64,000 nt of DNA from Alteromonadaceae bacterium XY-R5 (GTDB lineage: Bacteria > Pseudomonadota > Gammaproteobacteria > Enterobacterales > Alteromonadaceae), in contig LXWE01000007.1 in NCBI GenBank assembly GCA_001660395.1, forward strand, positions 62,001 to 126,000, read 5' to 3'. The notes under the pieces are model-generated. The model searched no databases. It was not told where the DNA came from and was given only the letters and a program-made list of their open reading frames with translations. The position numbers and the translations under genes were made by a program. Shown in pieces: positions 26,901-36,076 of this stretch (position 1 is its first letter; every line of letters begins with the position of its first letter).

Positions 26901-27099
26901 TTCCCGATAAAATGCCAAGCCTATAGTTCCAAACGAACTCAAGACTTCAAAATTCAAATGCAATAACCACTCATATATAAACAAGATATCTTTGAGATCA
27001 TCTTTGTATAAATACTATTCGCCTACATAAAATGACATGATTGACTATCACTATGTAACATAAGTTAATTTTTAAAGTTTACATAATTTGTATAGCCTC

Positions 27100-27113
27100 G
27101 GATCCAATCTTTA
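27100..27113 (+). repeat. GGATCSAATCTTTA motif, copy 4
   Basis: GGATCCAATCTTTA, one base different from copies 1 and 2, again preceded by CTC, and directly joined to the AGAAAGATC stem-loop. Confidence 0.6.
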
Positions 27114-27142
27114 GAAAGATCGCATATGATCGTGATCTTTCT
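27113..27142. repeat. Inverted repeat AGAAAGATC / GATCTTTCT
   Basis: Perfect 9-bp arms with a 12-nt loop that contains a further GATC (27129-27132). GATC sites within the dyad suggest Dam-sensitive regulation. Confidence 0.55.
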
Positions 27143-27183
27143 TGATCTATTAAATATTTTCTATAAAGATCACATCATCTAGT

Positions 27184-27209
27184 GAGGTCTAATTAAATCT
27201 TTAGACCTC
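27184..27209. repeat. Inverted repeat GAGGTCTAA / TTAGACCTC
   Basis: Perfect 9-bp arms around TTAAATCT. It may be an initiator-binding or copy-control site, or a terminator. Confidence 0.5.
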
Positions 27210-27257
27210 ATAACAATATTAAGCCTAAATAATTAGATAAGAAGCGCAAAAAAGACA

Positions 27258-27291
27258 AAACCCGCACAGTGCGCCAACACGGTACGGGTTT
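27258..27291. terminator. Stem-loop AAACCCG / CGGGTTT
   Basis: 7-bp arms around a 20-nt loop. Placed 450 bp after the RctB-like gene and 110 bp before the next, so terminator or leader structure are both possible. Confidence 0.4.
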
Positions 27292-27399
27292 AGAAGGTGT
27301 AACATTGAGACCGTTACGACTTCAATTTTAGCTGATTGATCGATCAGATCAACAGTTTGCGTTTGTTATCGACAAATTTTTAAGTTTGTTGGTACATTA

Positions 27400-28284
27400 A
27401 TGACAACCAAATCAACCAGTGATAGTGTGCTGTTTATGTCCACAGGCATGTTCGAGCACTTAAGTGACACGGAAGCATATGTATTTTCACATATTGCTTT
27501 TTTCGCTAGTCAAATCAAATATAAGCGAAAGTTCAAAGCGACTACACGCGCTATCTGTAATAGGGTAGGGTACTCACCTAACACCGTTCGTGAAGCATTG
27601 CGTTCACTTGTACAGAAACGATTCCTTATTAAAGAAGAACAAGATCTATCTACTCGTAAAGACGATTATATAGCGTTCACCCCCTATGAGGACATTGCCC
27701 ATCACCTGAAGATAGGCGAACATAAGTATGCACAGAAATTTTCCACTGCATATTCGAAAATGATCATAGCAGTCGGTCGTAGTGAAAAAATAACTGAAGA
27801 TCGTGAAATCAGCTTCTTCAAGGTTCACATCGGGAAGCTGCAACCAGGTTCCCTAAAAGCAAATCAATCCAAACACGTTCACAAATTACTTATCTTACAT
27901 GGCTACCTATTCAACCAAGCTATCTGGAATCTAAATTCAAACCGAAAATACCTAGCAAGAAGCGTCAGCTTCTTATCAAAGTCACTGGGCTGGTCAATGA
28001 ATACAGTACGACGCCTGATAAACACATTACATGACAAAGGGATTATCGTTTTTCAATACGACGCAAAAGCCCTGGTTTTCTCTGTAGTTAAGCCTATGGT
28101 GCAATTAACTGGATTAAGTAAGTTGAATTCACGATTAATGCCTATATCTAACGCAGCAGCAAAAGGCGACAAAGCCATAAACACATTGACACAGTCGCCT
28201 ATTTCCAAAAAGCAGAGTTTTACTCCTGATACACCACAGGCTGCCTCAGCATACTTACGTAACTATCAAACACAACAACAGTAA
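27400..28284 (+). CDS. Two winged-helix-domain protein, probable replication-associated
   Basis: 294 aa. Two helix-turn-helix units are visible: TRAICNRVGYSPNTVREALRSL (about 50-70) and SFLSKSLGWSMNTVRRLINTL (about 192-212), each with a following wing (KRFLIK; GIIVFQYD). This doubled winged helix is typical of plasmid initiators and accessory replication regulators. It sits behind the RctB-like gene and the repeat-rich spacer, so an accessory initiator or copy-control role is inferred. The C-terminus is polar and disordered. Confidence 0.55.
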   Translation: MTTKSTSDSVLFMSTGMFEHLSDTEAYVFSHIAFFASQIKYKRKFKATTRAICNRVGYSPNTVREALRSLVQKRFLIKEEQDLSTRKDDYIAFTPYEDIAHHLKIGEHKYAQKFSTAYSKMIIAVGRSEKITEDREISFFKVHIGKLQPGSLKANQSKHVHKLLILHGYLFNQAIWNLNSNRKYLARSVSFLSKSLGWSMNTVRRLINTLHDKGIIVFQYDAKALVFSVVKPMVQLTGLSKLNSRLMPISNAAAKGDKAINTLTQSPISKKQSFTPDTPQAASAYLRNYQTQQQ

Positions 28285-28652
28285 CGATTCAAATCTAGCA
28301 ATTTTCCTAGTAGCTATTCCAACGTCTAATCAACGCCCCTATAAATAGATAGCGCAACATAACAAATACGCTTCCAAATCACGCCAAATAACAACGAAAC
28401 AACCACTGTATCAAGCATAGCTTCATAAAAAGGGGCAAAACTAAACGAAACTCACATTTTGCTCAAACCACTACTCCATTGCTGAGCAAGTAACAAACCA
28501 CTAGACAAACCATTGCTGAGCATATAATCACTTTTAAATTCAAATAACGTCATTAAAGAAGATAAAGAAACATACATGAACACATTAGATAAAGAGTAAA
28601 TAAAGAAAAAGTGAGAAAGAGGGCATAAGCCTGAAGCAAATATCAATCCCTA
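28285..28652. repeat. Intergenic region with CCATTGCTGAGCA repeats
   Basis: No gene. CCATTGCTGAGCA occurs at 28476-28488 and 28510-28522 (34 bp apart), with TTGCTCA inverted at 28459-28465 and two ACAAACCA copies in between. Purpose unknown; possible terminator or protein-binding cluster. Confidence 0.45.
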
Positions 28653-29140
<488 letters not shown>

Positions 29141-29283
29141 CTAGCACTTAATTCAGCTAAAATTTAGTGAAGTGGACTTTCAAATATATTTGAAATTTAC
29201 CGTAACATAATTACCTTATTAGTCTAAAATAAAAAGGTAATCTGGTTATGATGAATCTCATTAGCTGGAAATATACTAGCTAG

Positions 29284-30256
<973 letters not shown>

Positions 30257-30474
30257 CTAGTCAAGACAATGAAAGTGACATTGAAATGTTTTTCAAACGT
30301 CCTTCTGACATAGCAATACGAGATGTTGATACAACATGGAGATTGTAGGAATTAATGATAAGGGGGATGAAGAAGTCACTGCAGTCTTGAATACGGAATT
30401 ACGTGCAGACTGGGTATTGGCGATGATTGAACATTCGGAAGACAACTAATAGTGCTTTATTTTTGCATCCCATT
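30257..30474. other. Short gene-poor stretch after IS5 copy A
   Basis: A 37-codon frame (30335-30448, MEIVGINDKGDEEVTAVLNT) lies here without a ribosome site. It looks like the remnant of a gene interrupted by the IS. Confidence 0.3.
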
Positions 30475-30501
30475 TTGACGGCTCCACTTAGATTATACGT
30501 T
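30475..30501 (+). promoter_or_regulatory. Promoter of shared type, copy 1
   Basis: TTGACG, 15-bp spacer, TACGTT. Same pattern as 33631-33658 and 35274-35301, each ahead of a small gene. Confidence 0.55.
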
Positions 30502-30544
30502 AGTTGAATACGGGGCATTGGGCTACCGTCAACAGGAGCGAATA

Positions 30545-30799
30545 ATGCAACTTTCTACTCAAAATCCAATGGCCGCACAAAGAGGTTCATATATGACAAT
30601 TACTGAAACCAACGTTGCCCTTCATGCATACGACAGAGGCACCGATGTTGAAGTGGTCATTTGTGACAACACACATAGTGAGAAGAAGCGCTGGTTTTCC
30701 CGTCACATTCACAATGGGGAATGCTTTAGAGCTGCCGCTTTACGAGCGTTTAGTTCTCTGGCAAATGAGTGGGGAACAACCATTGCGCCAATTGTGTGA
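30545..30799 (+). CDS. Small hypothetical protein (84 aa)
   Basis: The ATG at 30545 has AGGAG 5 bases upstream (30535-30539), preferred over 30518. The product reads MQLSTQNPMAAQRGSYMTIT and VALHAYDRGTDVEVVICD, ending FSSLANEWGTTIAPIV. No family recognised. It is part of a series of short single genes between 30 and 36 kb with similar promoters. Function unknown. Confidence 0.5.
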   Translation: MQLSTQNPMAAQRGSYMTITETNVALHAYDRGTDVEVVICDNTHSEKKRWFSRHIHNGECFRAAALRAFSSLANEWGTTIAPIV

Positions 30800-30937
30800 A
30801 AAATGCTGGTGGCCATGTGCCACCACTGATGTAAAACACAATATTAAGCTGTCTCTTTAGGCGCTAGGGATGATGGTAAATAAATCAAACCGATTTCATA
30901 AACAACAAAACCAGTTTCTAACTAAAAATGTGATTTG

Positions 30938-30978
30938 TAACTGATATTCTGAGTTATAACTGATATTCTGAGTTGTAA
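30938..30978 (+). repeat. 19-bp tandem repeat (2 copies) upstream of fic
   Basis: CTGATATTCTGAGTTATAA repeated at 30941 and 30960 with one mismatch. ACACTTAAAGTGT follows at about 31042-31054 and ACTTAAAGTG recurs near 31096, so the fic leader contains several candidate operators. Confidence 0.5.
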
Positions 30979-31119
30979 GTGGTTTTCGTGGGCTATTGGC
31001 GAGACTTTATCAAGTAGTACGAGCAAGTTTCGATAATTTAACACTTAAAGTGTAACCATCCTATATCAAAAAGATAGAAAAAGTAGAAAATAATCAACTT
31101 AAAGTGGAAAGAAATAAAC

Positions 31120-32685
31120 ATGCGGCCAGTCGGATACACCTTCCTAAATCAACATTACAACCTGTTGCTACCGAAATTAGGTATGGATGTATATCAAGAT
31201 ATGAATAGCGACCAGGAAAAGATAGTTCAGTATGGTGCTACAAAACGTAAGTTGCTTCCTCGGACGAGAAAGAATCTTGATACTGTGTACGAGAACATGG
31301 TTGCTGCCATTAAGTACCAAGGCATAAGGTTACATTTTTTTGCTGCGATTTTTAAGGTTGTTGATGTCGACAAATTCACCGCGTTTATTGCTGAAAAGCC
31401 GATGGCACAGCATAATCGTGTTCTCTGGTTCTTGTACGAGTGGCTAACGGCGAAAGTACTAGATTTACCTGATTTGACTTCTGGTAACTACGTCAATCTA
31501 TTTGAGGATAAATATTATTACACTCTGAGAGAGGGGGAGCGTAATAAGCGCACCAGGATCGTAAATAACGCCATAGGCACGAGAGATTTTTGTCCGACCG
31601 TCCGTAAAACTCCTCAAATGCTGGAGCTTGAAGGGGTGGACGTTTATAAATCAGCGGCAGAGCGTGTTCAGGCGCTCGGTAACGGGATTTCTACGGACCT
31701 GATTGGTCGGTCGATCAATTACCTCTACACAAAGGAAACACGTTCCTCTACGGAAATCGAAAACGAAAAGCCGGACAAGCAACGGATGCAAAGATTTCTT
31801 AATGCCATTAAAAATGCCGGGCTGTTTGAGCTATCAAAACAAAAACTTATTGATGTACAAAACCAGATCGTTTTAGAAAATGTAAGAGCATCGAATTATC
31901 GTGAATGTGAAGTTTACGTAGGCACAACCATTCAGAAGTACAGCATAGTAGAAGAAGATGTGCATTATGTTGGAGCTAAGGCTGAGCATGTAGAAAGCAT
32001 GATGAAAGGGCTACTTCAAACACATGAAAAGTTGATGCTCGATGCAAAGGTTCCACCTCTGATCCACGCCAGCATTATTTCATTTGGTGAGGTGTTTATT
32101 CACCCCTTCGAGGATGGGAATGGGAGACTCCATCGCTATCTCATTCATGATGTGATGAAACAACGTGAGCCTGCCCACAAATTCATCATCCCGATTTCAG
32201 CTGCCATCCTTAAAAACCCTGAAAGATATGATGATGTATTAGAGCAAGTATCTCGGCCAATCTTGGCGATGCTAGAGTGGGAAATTGAGCAGGACAATGG
32301 TCATCGATTAAAAATTCATAATGATATCGATTATATGTACCGGTTCCCTGACTACACAGACCATGTTGTGTTTGTTTATGAAATGATGGAATCTGCTATT
32401 AGCAAAGATTTAGTCAACGAAATTGCATTGCTTTATGTGTTTGACTACACAAAGAAAAAGCTATCCTCCCACACTGACATTCCTAATATGAAGTTAGATA
32501 CCCTTACTTCACTATTTTTAAGCGGCGGTGGAAAGATCTCGAAGCGCAAACGGGACATTGCACTTCAGTATTTTGATGAGGAAGTACTAAGCAAATTTGA
32601 GCGAGAACTGACAGAGCTACTGCAGGAAATTCAGGAGAAATACACTCTCGATGTACAACAGATGTTAAACGGCAAGACAAGCTAA
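31120..32685 (+). CDS. Fic-domain protein (probable AMP-transferase), class II
   Basis: 521 aa. The catalytic Fic motif is complete: HPFEDGNGRLHR starting at H328. An inhibitory helix motif STEIEN (S210-N215), fitting (S/T)xxxE(G/N), lies before the core, so this is a self-inhibited class II Fic protein. Fic enzymes transfer AMP or other nucleotides to target hydroxyls. N-terminal 200 residues and the C-terminal 150 (ending EKYTLDVQQML) are extra, the latter probably a winged-helix. The gene stands alone downstream of tandem repeats. It may act in stress or phage response; target unknown. Confidence 0.88.
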   Translation: MRPVGYTFLNQHYNLLLPKLGMDVYQDMNSDQEKIVQYGATKRKLLPRTRKNLDTVYENMVAAIKYQGIRLHFFAAIFKVVDVDKFTAFIAEKPMAQHNRVLWFLYEWLTAKVLDLPDLTSGNYVNLFEDKYYYTLREGERNKRTRIVNNAIGTRDFCPTVRKTPQMLELEGVDVYKSAAERVQALGNGISTDLIGRSINYLYTKETRSSTEIENEKPDKQRMQRFLNAIKNAGLFELSKQKLIDVQNQIVLENVRASNYRECEVYVGTTIQKYSIVEEDVHYVGAKAEHVESMMKGLLQTHEKLMLDAKVPPLIHASIISFGEVFIHPFEDGNGRLHRYLIHDVMKQREPAHKFIIPISAAILKNPERYDDVLEQVSRPILAMLEWEIEQDNGHRLKIHNDIDYMYRFPDYTDHVVFVYEMMESAISKDLVNEIALLYVFDYTKKKLSSHTDIPNMKLDTLTSLFLSGGGKISKRKRDIALQYFDEEVLSKFERELTELLQEIQEKYTLDVQQMLNGKTS

Positions 32686-32928
32686 TAAATATGATTATTG
32701 TATTTAGGTCACTTAGCTTAGTAATAGCGTCGAAAATGTTCTGTTTGACAATGACTTGTACTTAATCTCCGCTCGTACTTGGGTATAAATGGCTTGGCCA
32801 GGTGTGGGTTTCGTATAACATGGCTCGCACTGTCTCAGCTCAGAGGATTACCCGCTCTCCCAGAACTTGCGTTCTGGCTGCAGCCTGCAAGACTGTAATC
32901 CGGGGCAATGTTGCCCCGGTGCGCTAAG
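32686..32928. other. Intergenic region with two stem-loops
   Basis: Non-coding. CCAGAAC/GTTCTGG (32858-32875, 4-nt loop) and CCGGGGCAA/TTGCCCCGG (32900-32919, 2-nt loop) sit between convergent genes. Neither is followed by a T-run. They could form a bidirectional terminator or a folded DNA element. Confidence 0.5.
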
Positions 32929-33189
32929 TTACGACGTTGGTAGTGTAGCTTTCATCAGATCTGCGACTTTTGTTAAAGCAGAACAGTCTGTTTGCGCTTC
33001 TCGCATTTTTCTTAAGTACTTCAATTTCAACGCCGCTTGTTCTCTTTCTTGCGACTCGATAATCTCTGTTTCTGCGACAATTTTCAGCGCATCTTCGTAA
33101 GTCTGCAATTTCTGTGAGCATTCGTCTGGAGTGGCTAATACTGTCGCGGGAGTACTTACTAGAACTATTGCTAAAGATATAAATTTCAT
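32929..33189 (-). CDS. Small secreted protein with two Cys (86 aa)
   Basis: The ATG at 33189 has GGAG 8 bases upstream, preferred over 33201. A signal peptide (MKFISLAIVLVSTPATVLA) precedes a short helical, charged mature part with two Cys (DECSQKL; TDCSAL). Probably periplasmic with one disulfide. No family recognised. Converges on fic with a pair of stem-loops between. Confidence 0.6.
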   Translation of the reverse strand: MKFISLAIVLVSTPATVLATPDECSQKLQTYEDALKIVAETEIIESQEREQAALKLKYLRKMREAQTDCSALTKVADLMKATLPTS

Positions 33190-33630
33190 AATTTTCTCCA
33201 TTCGTTAAGGAATACTGCACTCTTTAATGTATTAACAGCCAAAGGAGGATAAGCCACTTTGATGAAGTGGACTTATTCTCGATAGCTGGTATTGAAGTCG
33301 TCGTATTCTCATTATTATTAAGGGCCATTGATAAATTTTTTTGTCCACCACCACTGGAATGATTTTTGGGCTGTCTGGCAACATTTCTGCGCTGATTGGC
33401 CTTTACCACATATTTCTTAATGCCTGGTAAATAATGGTATTTTATTTACCGATTTCTGCCAGCGAAAGTTGCATATTTGGAAAACCTTACCAAGTCACAC
33501 TCATTTATTTACCAGCTATTCTTCATTCCTTACCATCATTTTGAGCATGTAGGTTTCGTTATCCAACCTATTTGCTAACGCTTCATAGGTACACCACAAA
33601 CAATTTTGGGCATATGTGCTGCTCTTCATT
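33190..33630. other. Gene-poor region with a GGTAAATA/TATTTACC stem-loop
   Basis: No supported gene. A stem-loop with 8-bp arms (33426-33433 and 33443-33450) contains AATAATGGTATTTTATTTA, similar to a dyad near 14729. TTTACCAG is repeated around 33506. Confidence 0.4.
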
Positions 33631-33658
33631 TTGACATGACCCTTAAGCGATATACGTT
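33631..33658 (+). promoter_or_regulatory. Promoter of shared type, copy 2
   Basis: TTGACA, 16-bp spacer, TACGTT; upstream of the small gene at 33701. Confidence 0.55.
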
Positions 33659-33700
33659 AACTTCAAACCAGAATGCCTTAACGACAATATTGGAGCCAAA

Positions 33701-33907
33701 ATGAGTAACGATGAATTCTTAAGCAACTTAATGAATGACTCGCAGCATGGGTCGCTTATGCAGGCCTTCATTCTTCAGGCAATACAGCAATATGCAAAAG
33801 CGGTTGCCAAGGCTGATGTGCAGTCTCTCGAAACGAATCAGATCAGTGGTGAGTGTTGGAAGGCTTGTGCGAACGAAGCGCTGAACGCGATTGAGGGGAA
33901 ACATTAG
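33701..33907 (+). CDS. Small hypothetical protein (68 aa)
   Basis: Preceded by TTGGAG 9 bases before the ATG. Helical and acidic (MSNDEFLSNLMNDSQHGSLM, QAFILQAIQQYAKAVAKAD), with two Cys near the end. No family recognised. A promoter precedes and a hairpin follows, so it looks like an independent transcription unit. Confidence 0.55.
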   Translation: MSNDEFLSNLMNDSQHGSLMQAFILQAIQQYAKAVAKADVQSLETNQISGECWKACANEALNAIEGKH

Positions 33908-33919
33908 CACACCGATAAC

Positions 33920-33945
33920 GGGCTACTGTTAAATACAGTTGGCCC
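33920..33945 (+). terminator. Hairpin after the 33701 gene
   Basis: GGGCTACTGT, loop TAAAT, ACAGTTGGCCC. Probable terminator or processing hairpin; no T-run. Confidence 0.45.
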
Positions 33946-34104
33946 ATATGCTTTAGACCACAATACGCTATCGCTCCTTGTTGTCAGTGTATTGGGATGC
34001 GATTTTGTTATTTGGTAATGGGGTTCACGCCCATTCTTGCTTGTTGAATTGCTTAACGCGCCAGGGCGCATACCTTGATTTTAGTTAATCAATCGGAGAC
34101 AGGT

Positions 34105-34329
34105 ATGAAATTAGGTTACAACAAAGAACAGGCCTTAGTGGTGTATAGCATTGCCGAAGGTACTTCATGCTTTGGTTTATCTGAGACTAAGGCATTTGAA
34201 ATTTGTCCACAGTTAGCCGGTATCGGTAACGGTGGTTACCCTCTAAACATGATCGAAGGTGATAACAATATTTTGGCTTCCTTGCGTGAAGTGCACAAAA
34301 GGGAAAATTTTAAAACCATCACTGGTTAA
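34105..34329 (+). CDS. Small hypothetical protein (74 aa)
   Basis: ATG 34105 has GGAGACAGG upstream, preferred over 34075. Sequence: MKLGYNKEQALVVYSIAEGT, CFGLSETKAFEICPQL, ending FKTITG. No family recognised. The next gene starts 19 bases after the stop with a new ribosome site, so co-transcription is possible. Confidence 0.5.
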   Translation: MKLGYNKEQALVVYSIAEGTSCFGLSETKAFEICPQLAGIGNGGYPLNMIEGDNNILASLREVHKRENFKTITG

Positions 34330-34348
34330 GGAATGAGGTAAAGAAAGA

Positions 34349-34703
34349 ATGAATATGAAAGCAGTATCTTTGGCACTTTTGGTGATTCTGCCATTTTTTT
34401 GCACTGGCAGAACAACCGGCCGCGAGCGAGGCGGGTTGTGAATATGAAGGGAAAACTCTAAAGATTGGCCAGCAGAAATGGATTATAGACCCATTCTTGG
34501 TTCAGTTGGGTACGTCCAGGGACTGGCAAGGGTATATGGTCGAATGTCGCGCATCAGTCAAATTACGTGCTCAGGCTGATGAAGTCGGCTCAATGGTTGT
34601 GCGAACAGGAGCTGCATTGGTGCTGACTGAGATCAGTAACGAGTATTACGATTATGTCACAGGTGATGAGTTTAAAGCTAAGATGGCTCAGAGCGGACAA
34701 TAA
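34349..34703 (+). pseudogene. Secreted small protein with frameshift in a T7 run
   Basis: ATG 34349 (or 34355) begins a signal peptide MKAVSLALLVILPFF. Seven T residues at 34394-34400 shift the frame and the product ends after about 30 aa. Removing one T restores PFFALAEQPAASEAGCEYEG, a proper cleavage site (ALA) and an open frame to 34703 including WQGYMVECRASVKLRAQADE and ending AKMAQSGQ. The coding signal on both sides suggests either a recent mutation, a phase-variable slippage tract or a read error. Confidence 0.6.
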
Positions 34704-34774
34704 CCCTATGTTACGACCATGGCCAGGTAACCTGGGCTTATCCCCCCAACCGCCATTTTTAATTCCTAAATTTT

Positions 34775-34788
34775 TTCTCAATTGAGAA
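34775..34788. repeat. TTCTCAATTGAGAA palindrome, copy 4
   Basis: Identical to the palindromes of the ParAB/RctB-like module but 8 kb away and without a clear CCTT/AAGG dyad in front. May be an outlying ParB site. Confidence 0.5.
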
Positions 34789-34857
34789 TCCAAGTTCGTC
34801 AAATCGTTCACAATAGAATCTTCGCTAACTGAAAACGACTTTGAAAAGGATTTGAAG

Positions 34858-35040
34858 ATGAAATTAAAAGCAAAGATTAAAGCGATTTATAAGTTGCAAA
34901 ACAGGCCTTCGAGGGGGATGCAAGTCGTGTGGGATAGCGGGCCTTTTTGCCCCGCGCTGGACTTTATTGTCAGCGCTGCCTTGGATTGTTCTTCGTCGCC
35001 GCAGCAGTCGCGTCGCTTTCACTTGGACTGCTTGCATTGA
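34858..35040 (+). CDS. Doubtful small ORF, possibly frameshifted membrane protein
   Basis: ATG 34858 follows AAGGA; the start is basic (MKLKAKIKAIYKLQNRPSRG). A stem-loop GCGGGC/GCCCCGC interrupts at about 34937-34957. A different frame from 34947 to 35204 encodes hydrophobic stretches (LGLFFVAAAVASLSLGLLAL and TYFWLTLCVTCLSC). One gene split by a shift is possible; no family recognised. Confidence 0.3.
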   Translation: MKLKAKIKAIYKLQNRPSRGMQVVWDSGPFCPALDFIVSAALDCSSSPQQSRRFHLDCLH

Positions 35041-35212
35041 GCAACGTGCAAGCCTGGCCAACTTATTTTTGGCTAACACTATGTGTCACATGCTTAAGCT
35101 GTACAAAATGTTTCACTTCAGCAAGTGCTCCGGGCCGTGGCGCAGTTCTAATGTTAACGATTGGTGTTACTTTTAAATTTGGGTGTTTTTTGCTGCCATT
35201 TTAGTGTCACTA

Positions 35213-35238
35213 AAGCGCTCCGCCTTCGCGGGGCGCTT
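35213..35238 (+). terminator. GC-rich hairpin terminator
   Basis: AAGCGCTCCGC, loop CTTC, GCGGGGCGCTT; ends the unit before the promoter at 35274. Confidence 0.6.
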
Positions 35239-35273
35239 CTCACCAGTTGCAGCTCCACTCAATGCCCCTCTTT

Positions 35274-35301
35274 TTGACAAAAGCCTACAACAACATACGT
35301 T
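35274..35301 (+). promoter_or_regulatory. Promoter of shared type, copy 3
   Basis: TTGACA, 16-bp spacer, TACGTT; 52 bp before the start of the next small gene. Confidence 0.55.
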
Positions 35302-35352
35302 ACAGCCATAACCGAAAATGGCTTTGGCCTTAACCCGTTGAAGGAGAATATT

Positions 35353-35637
35353 ATGCTTGTTGCTGACTACCGCAATTTAACTGAAAACTTAAACCGCAAA
35401 GCGAATGTGGATTGGCATTCGTGTGTATCCGCCAGTGAATTGGATTACTGGAAGACTATCGCTGAAAAGGTGCTGGTAAGCGCTAAAGCGGTAGTATGTA
35501 AGCGAGCAAAGCCCGAGGACATTGCTCAGTTTGAAAGTGCCATTAAATCCATAGAGTGGCGGTTTGAGCAGTTCCCAGAGCGCATTGAAAAACTTAGGCG
35601 GAAATCGGAAGGTAAAGCGTTATCTTTGGTTCACTAA
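35353..35637 (+). CDS. Small hypothetical protein (94 aa)
   Basis: ATG 35353 is preceded by AAGGAG (35340-35345). Helical, charged: MLVADYRNLTENLNRKANVD, YWKTIAEKVLVSAKAVVC, ending SEGKALSLVH. No known family. It forms a two-gene unit with 35658-35930, closed by a terminator at 35965. Confidence 0.55.
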   Translation: MLVADYRNLTENLNRKANVDWHSCVSASELDYWKTIAEKVLVSAKAVVCKRAKPEDIAQFESAIKSIEWRFEQFPERIEKLRRKSEGKALSLVH

Positions 35638-35657
35638 GTATTTAATAAGGAATAGAT

Positions 35658-35930
35658 ATGCCAGTAAATGTACAAATGTCCTCACCAAAGACGCCAAAAG
35701 AGTTTTGTCAGTGGCAAAAGCAGATCCGACAGCAAAGTATCGAGATACAGGATTTTGTTGATCAGTTCCCATGGCACCCGAATACCATCCGGTCCTATGA
35801 TGAAGACCGTTTACCTGACGTTGACTACTTGTATGCTTTACATAAAGTTTCAGGTTACCCATTTGAAGAGTTGATACAGAATCGTATTAAAGTCGGTATT
35901 CTTGGGGAACAGGCAGAGATCACTTGGTGA
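35658..35930 (+). CDS. Small protein, possible helix-turn-helix (90 aa)
   Basis: TAAGGAATAG lies before the ATG. The segment DFVDQFPWHPNTIRSYDEDR, followed by LPDVDYLYALHKVSGYPFEE, resembles a degenerate Cro/CI-type helix-turn-helix with recognition-helix-like WHPNTIRSYD. A regulator is possible; no family is certain. Confidence 0.5.
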   Translation: MPVNVQMSSPKTPKEFCQWQKQIRQQSIEIQDFVDQFPWHPNTIRSYDEDRLPDVDYLYALHKVSGYPFEELIQNRIKVGILGEQAEITW

Positions 35931-35964
35931 CATTGGTTCATGCTCTCTAGGGAGATTGAATAAT

Positions 35965-35986
35965 CCGCTTTCATGCGGGCTTTTTA
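35965..35986 (+). terminator. Rho-independent terminator
   Basis: CCGC, TTTCAT, GCGG, then GCTTTTTAT. Standard stem and T-run after the two-gene unit. Confidence 0.75.
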
Positions 35987-36076
35987 TGGCCCTCAATGTA
36001 ACCCTTACCCATTTTCACCTTGTTTTGACTACCTCAAGCAAACTTGTACGTTCATCTCATATCCCTCAGTGCAGTG

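Larger units (their letters stand above)
26805..27399. other. Candidate origin/regulatory region downstream of RctB-like gene
   Basis: 595 bp, strongly AT-rich and without genes. It contains composite repeat 3, a GGATCCAATCTTTA copy, at least six GATC sites between 26990 and 27350, and three stem-loops. This fits an origin or copy-control region for the initiator next to it. Confidence 0.5.

Noticed and set aside
30335-30448. 37-codon frame after IS5 copy A
   Set aside because: No ribosome site; could be a gene remnant but not supported as a gene.
32858-32919. Integron attC site
   Set aside because: The two stem-loops lack the RYYYAAC/GTTRRRY simple sites in the correct order, and no integron integrase was seen.
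33224-33409. 61-aa reverse-strand frame
   Set aside because: Lys/Asn-rich, without ribosome site; likely chance.
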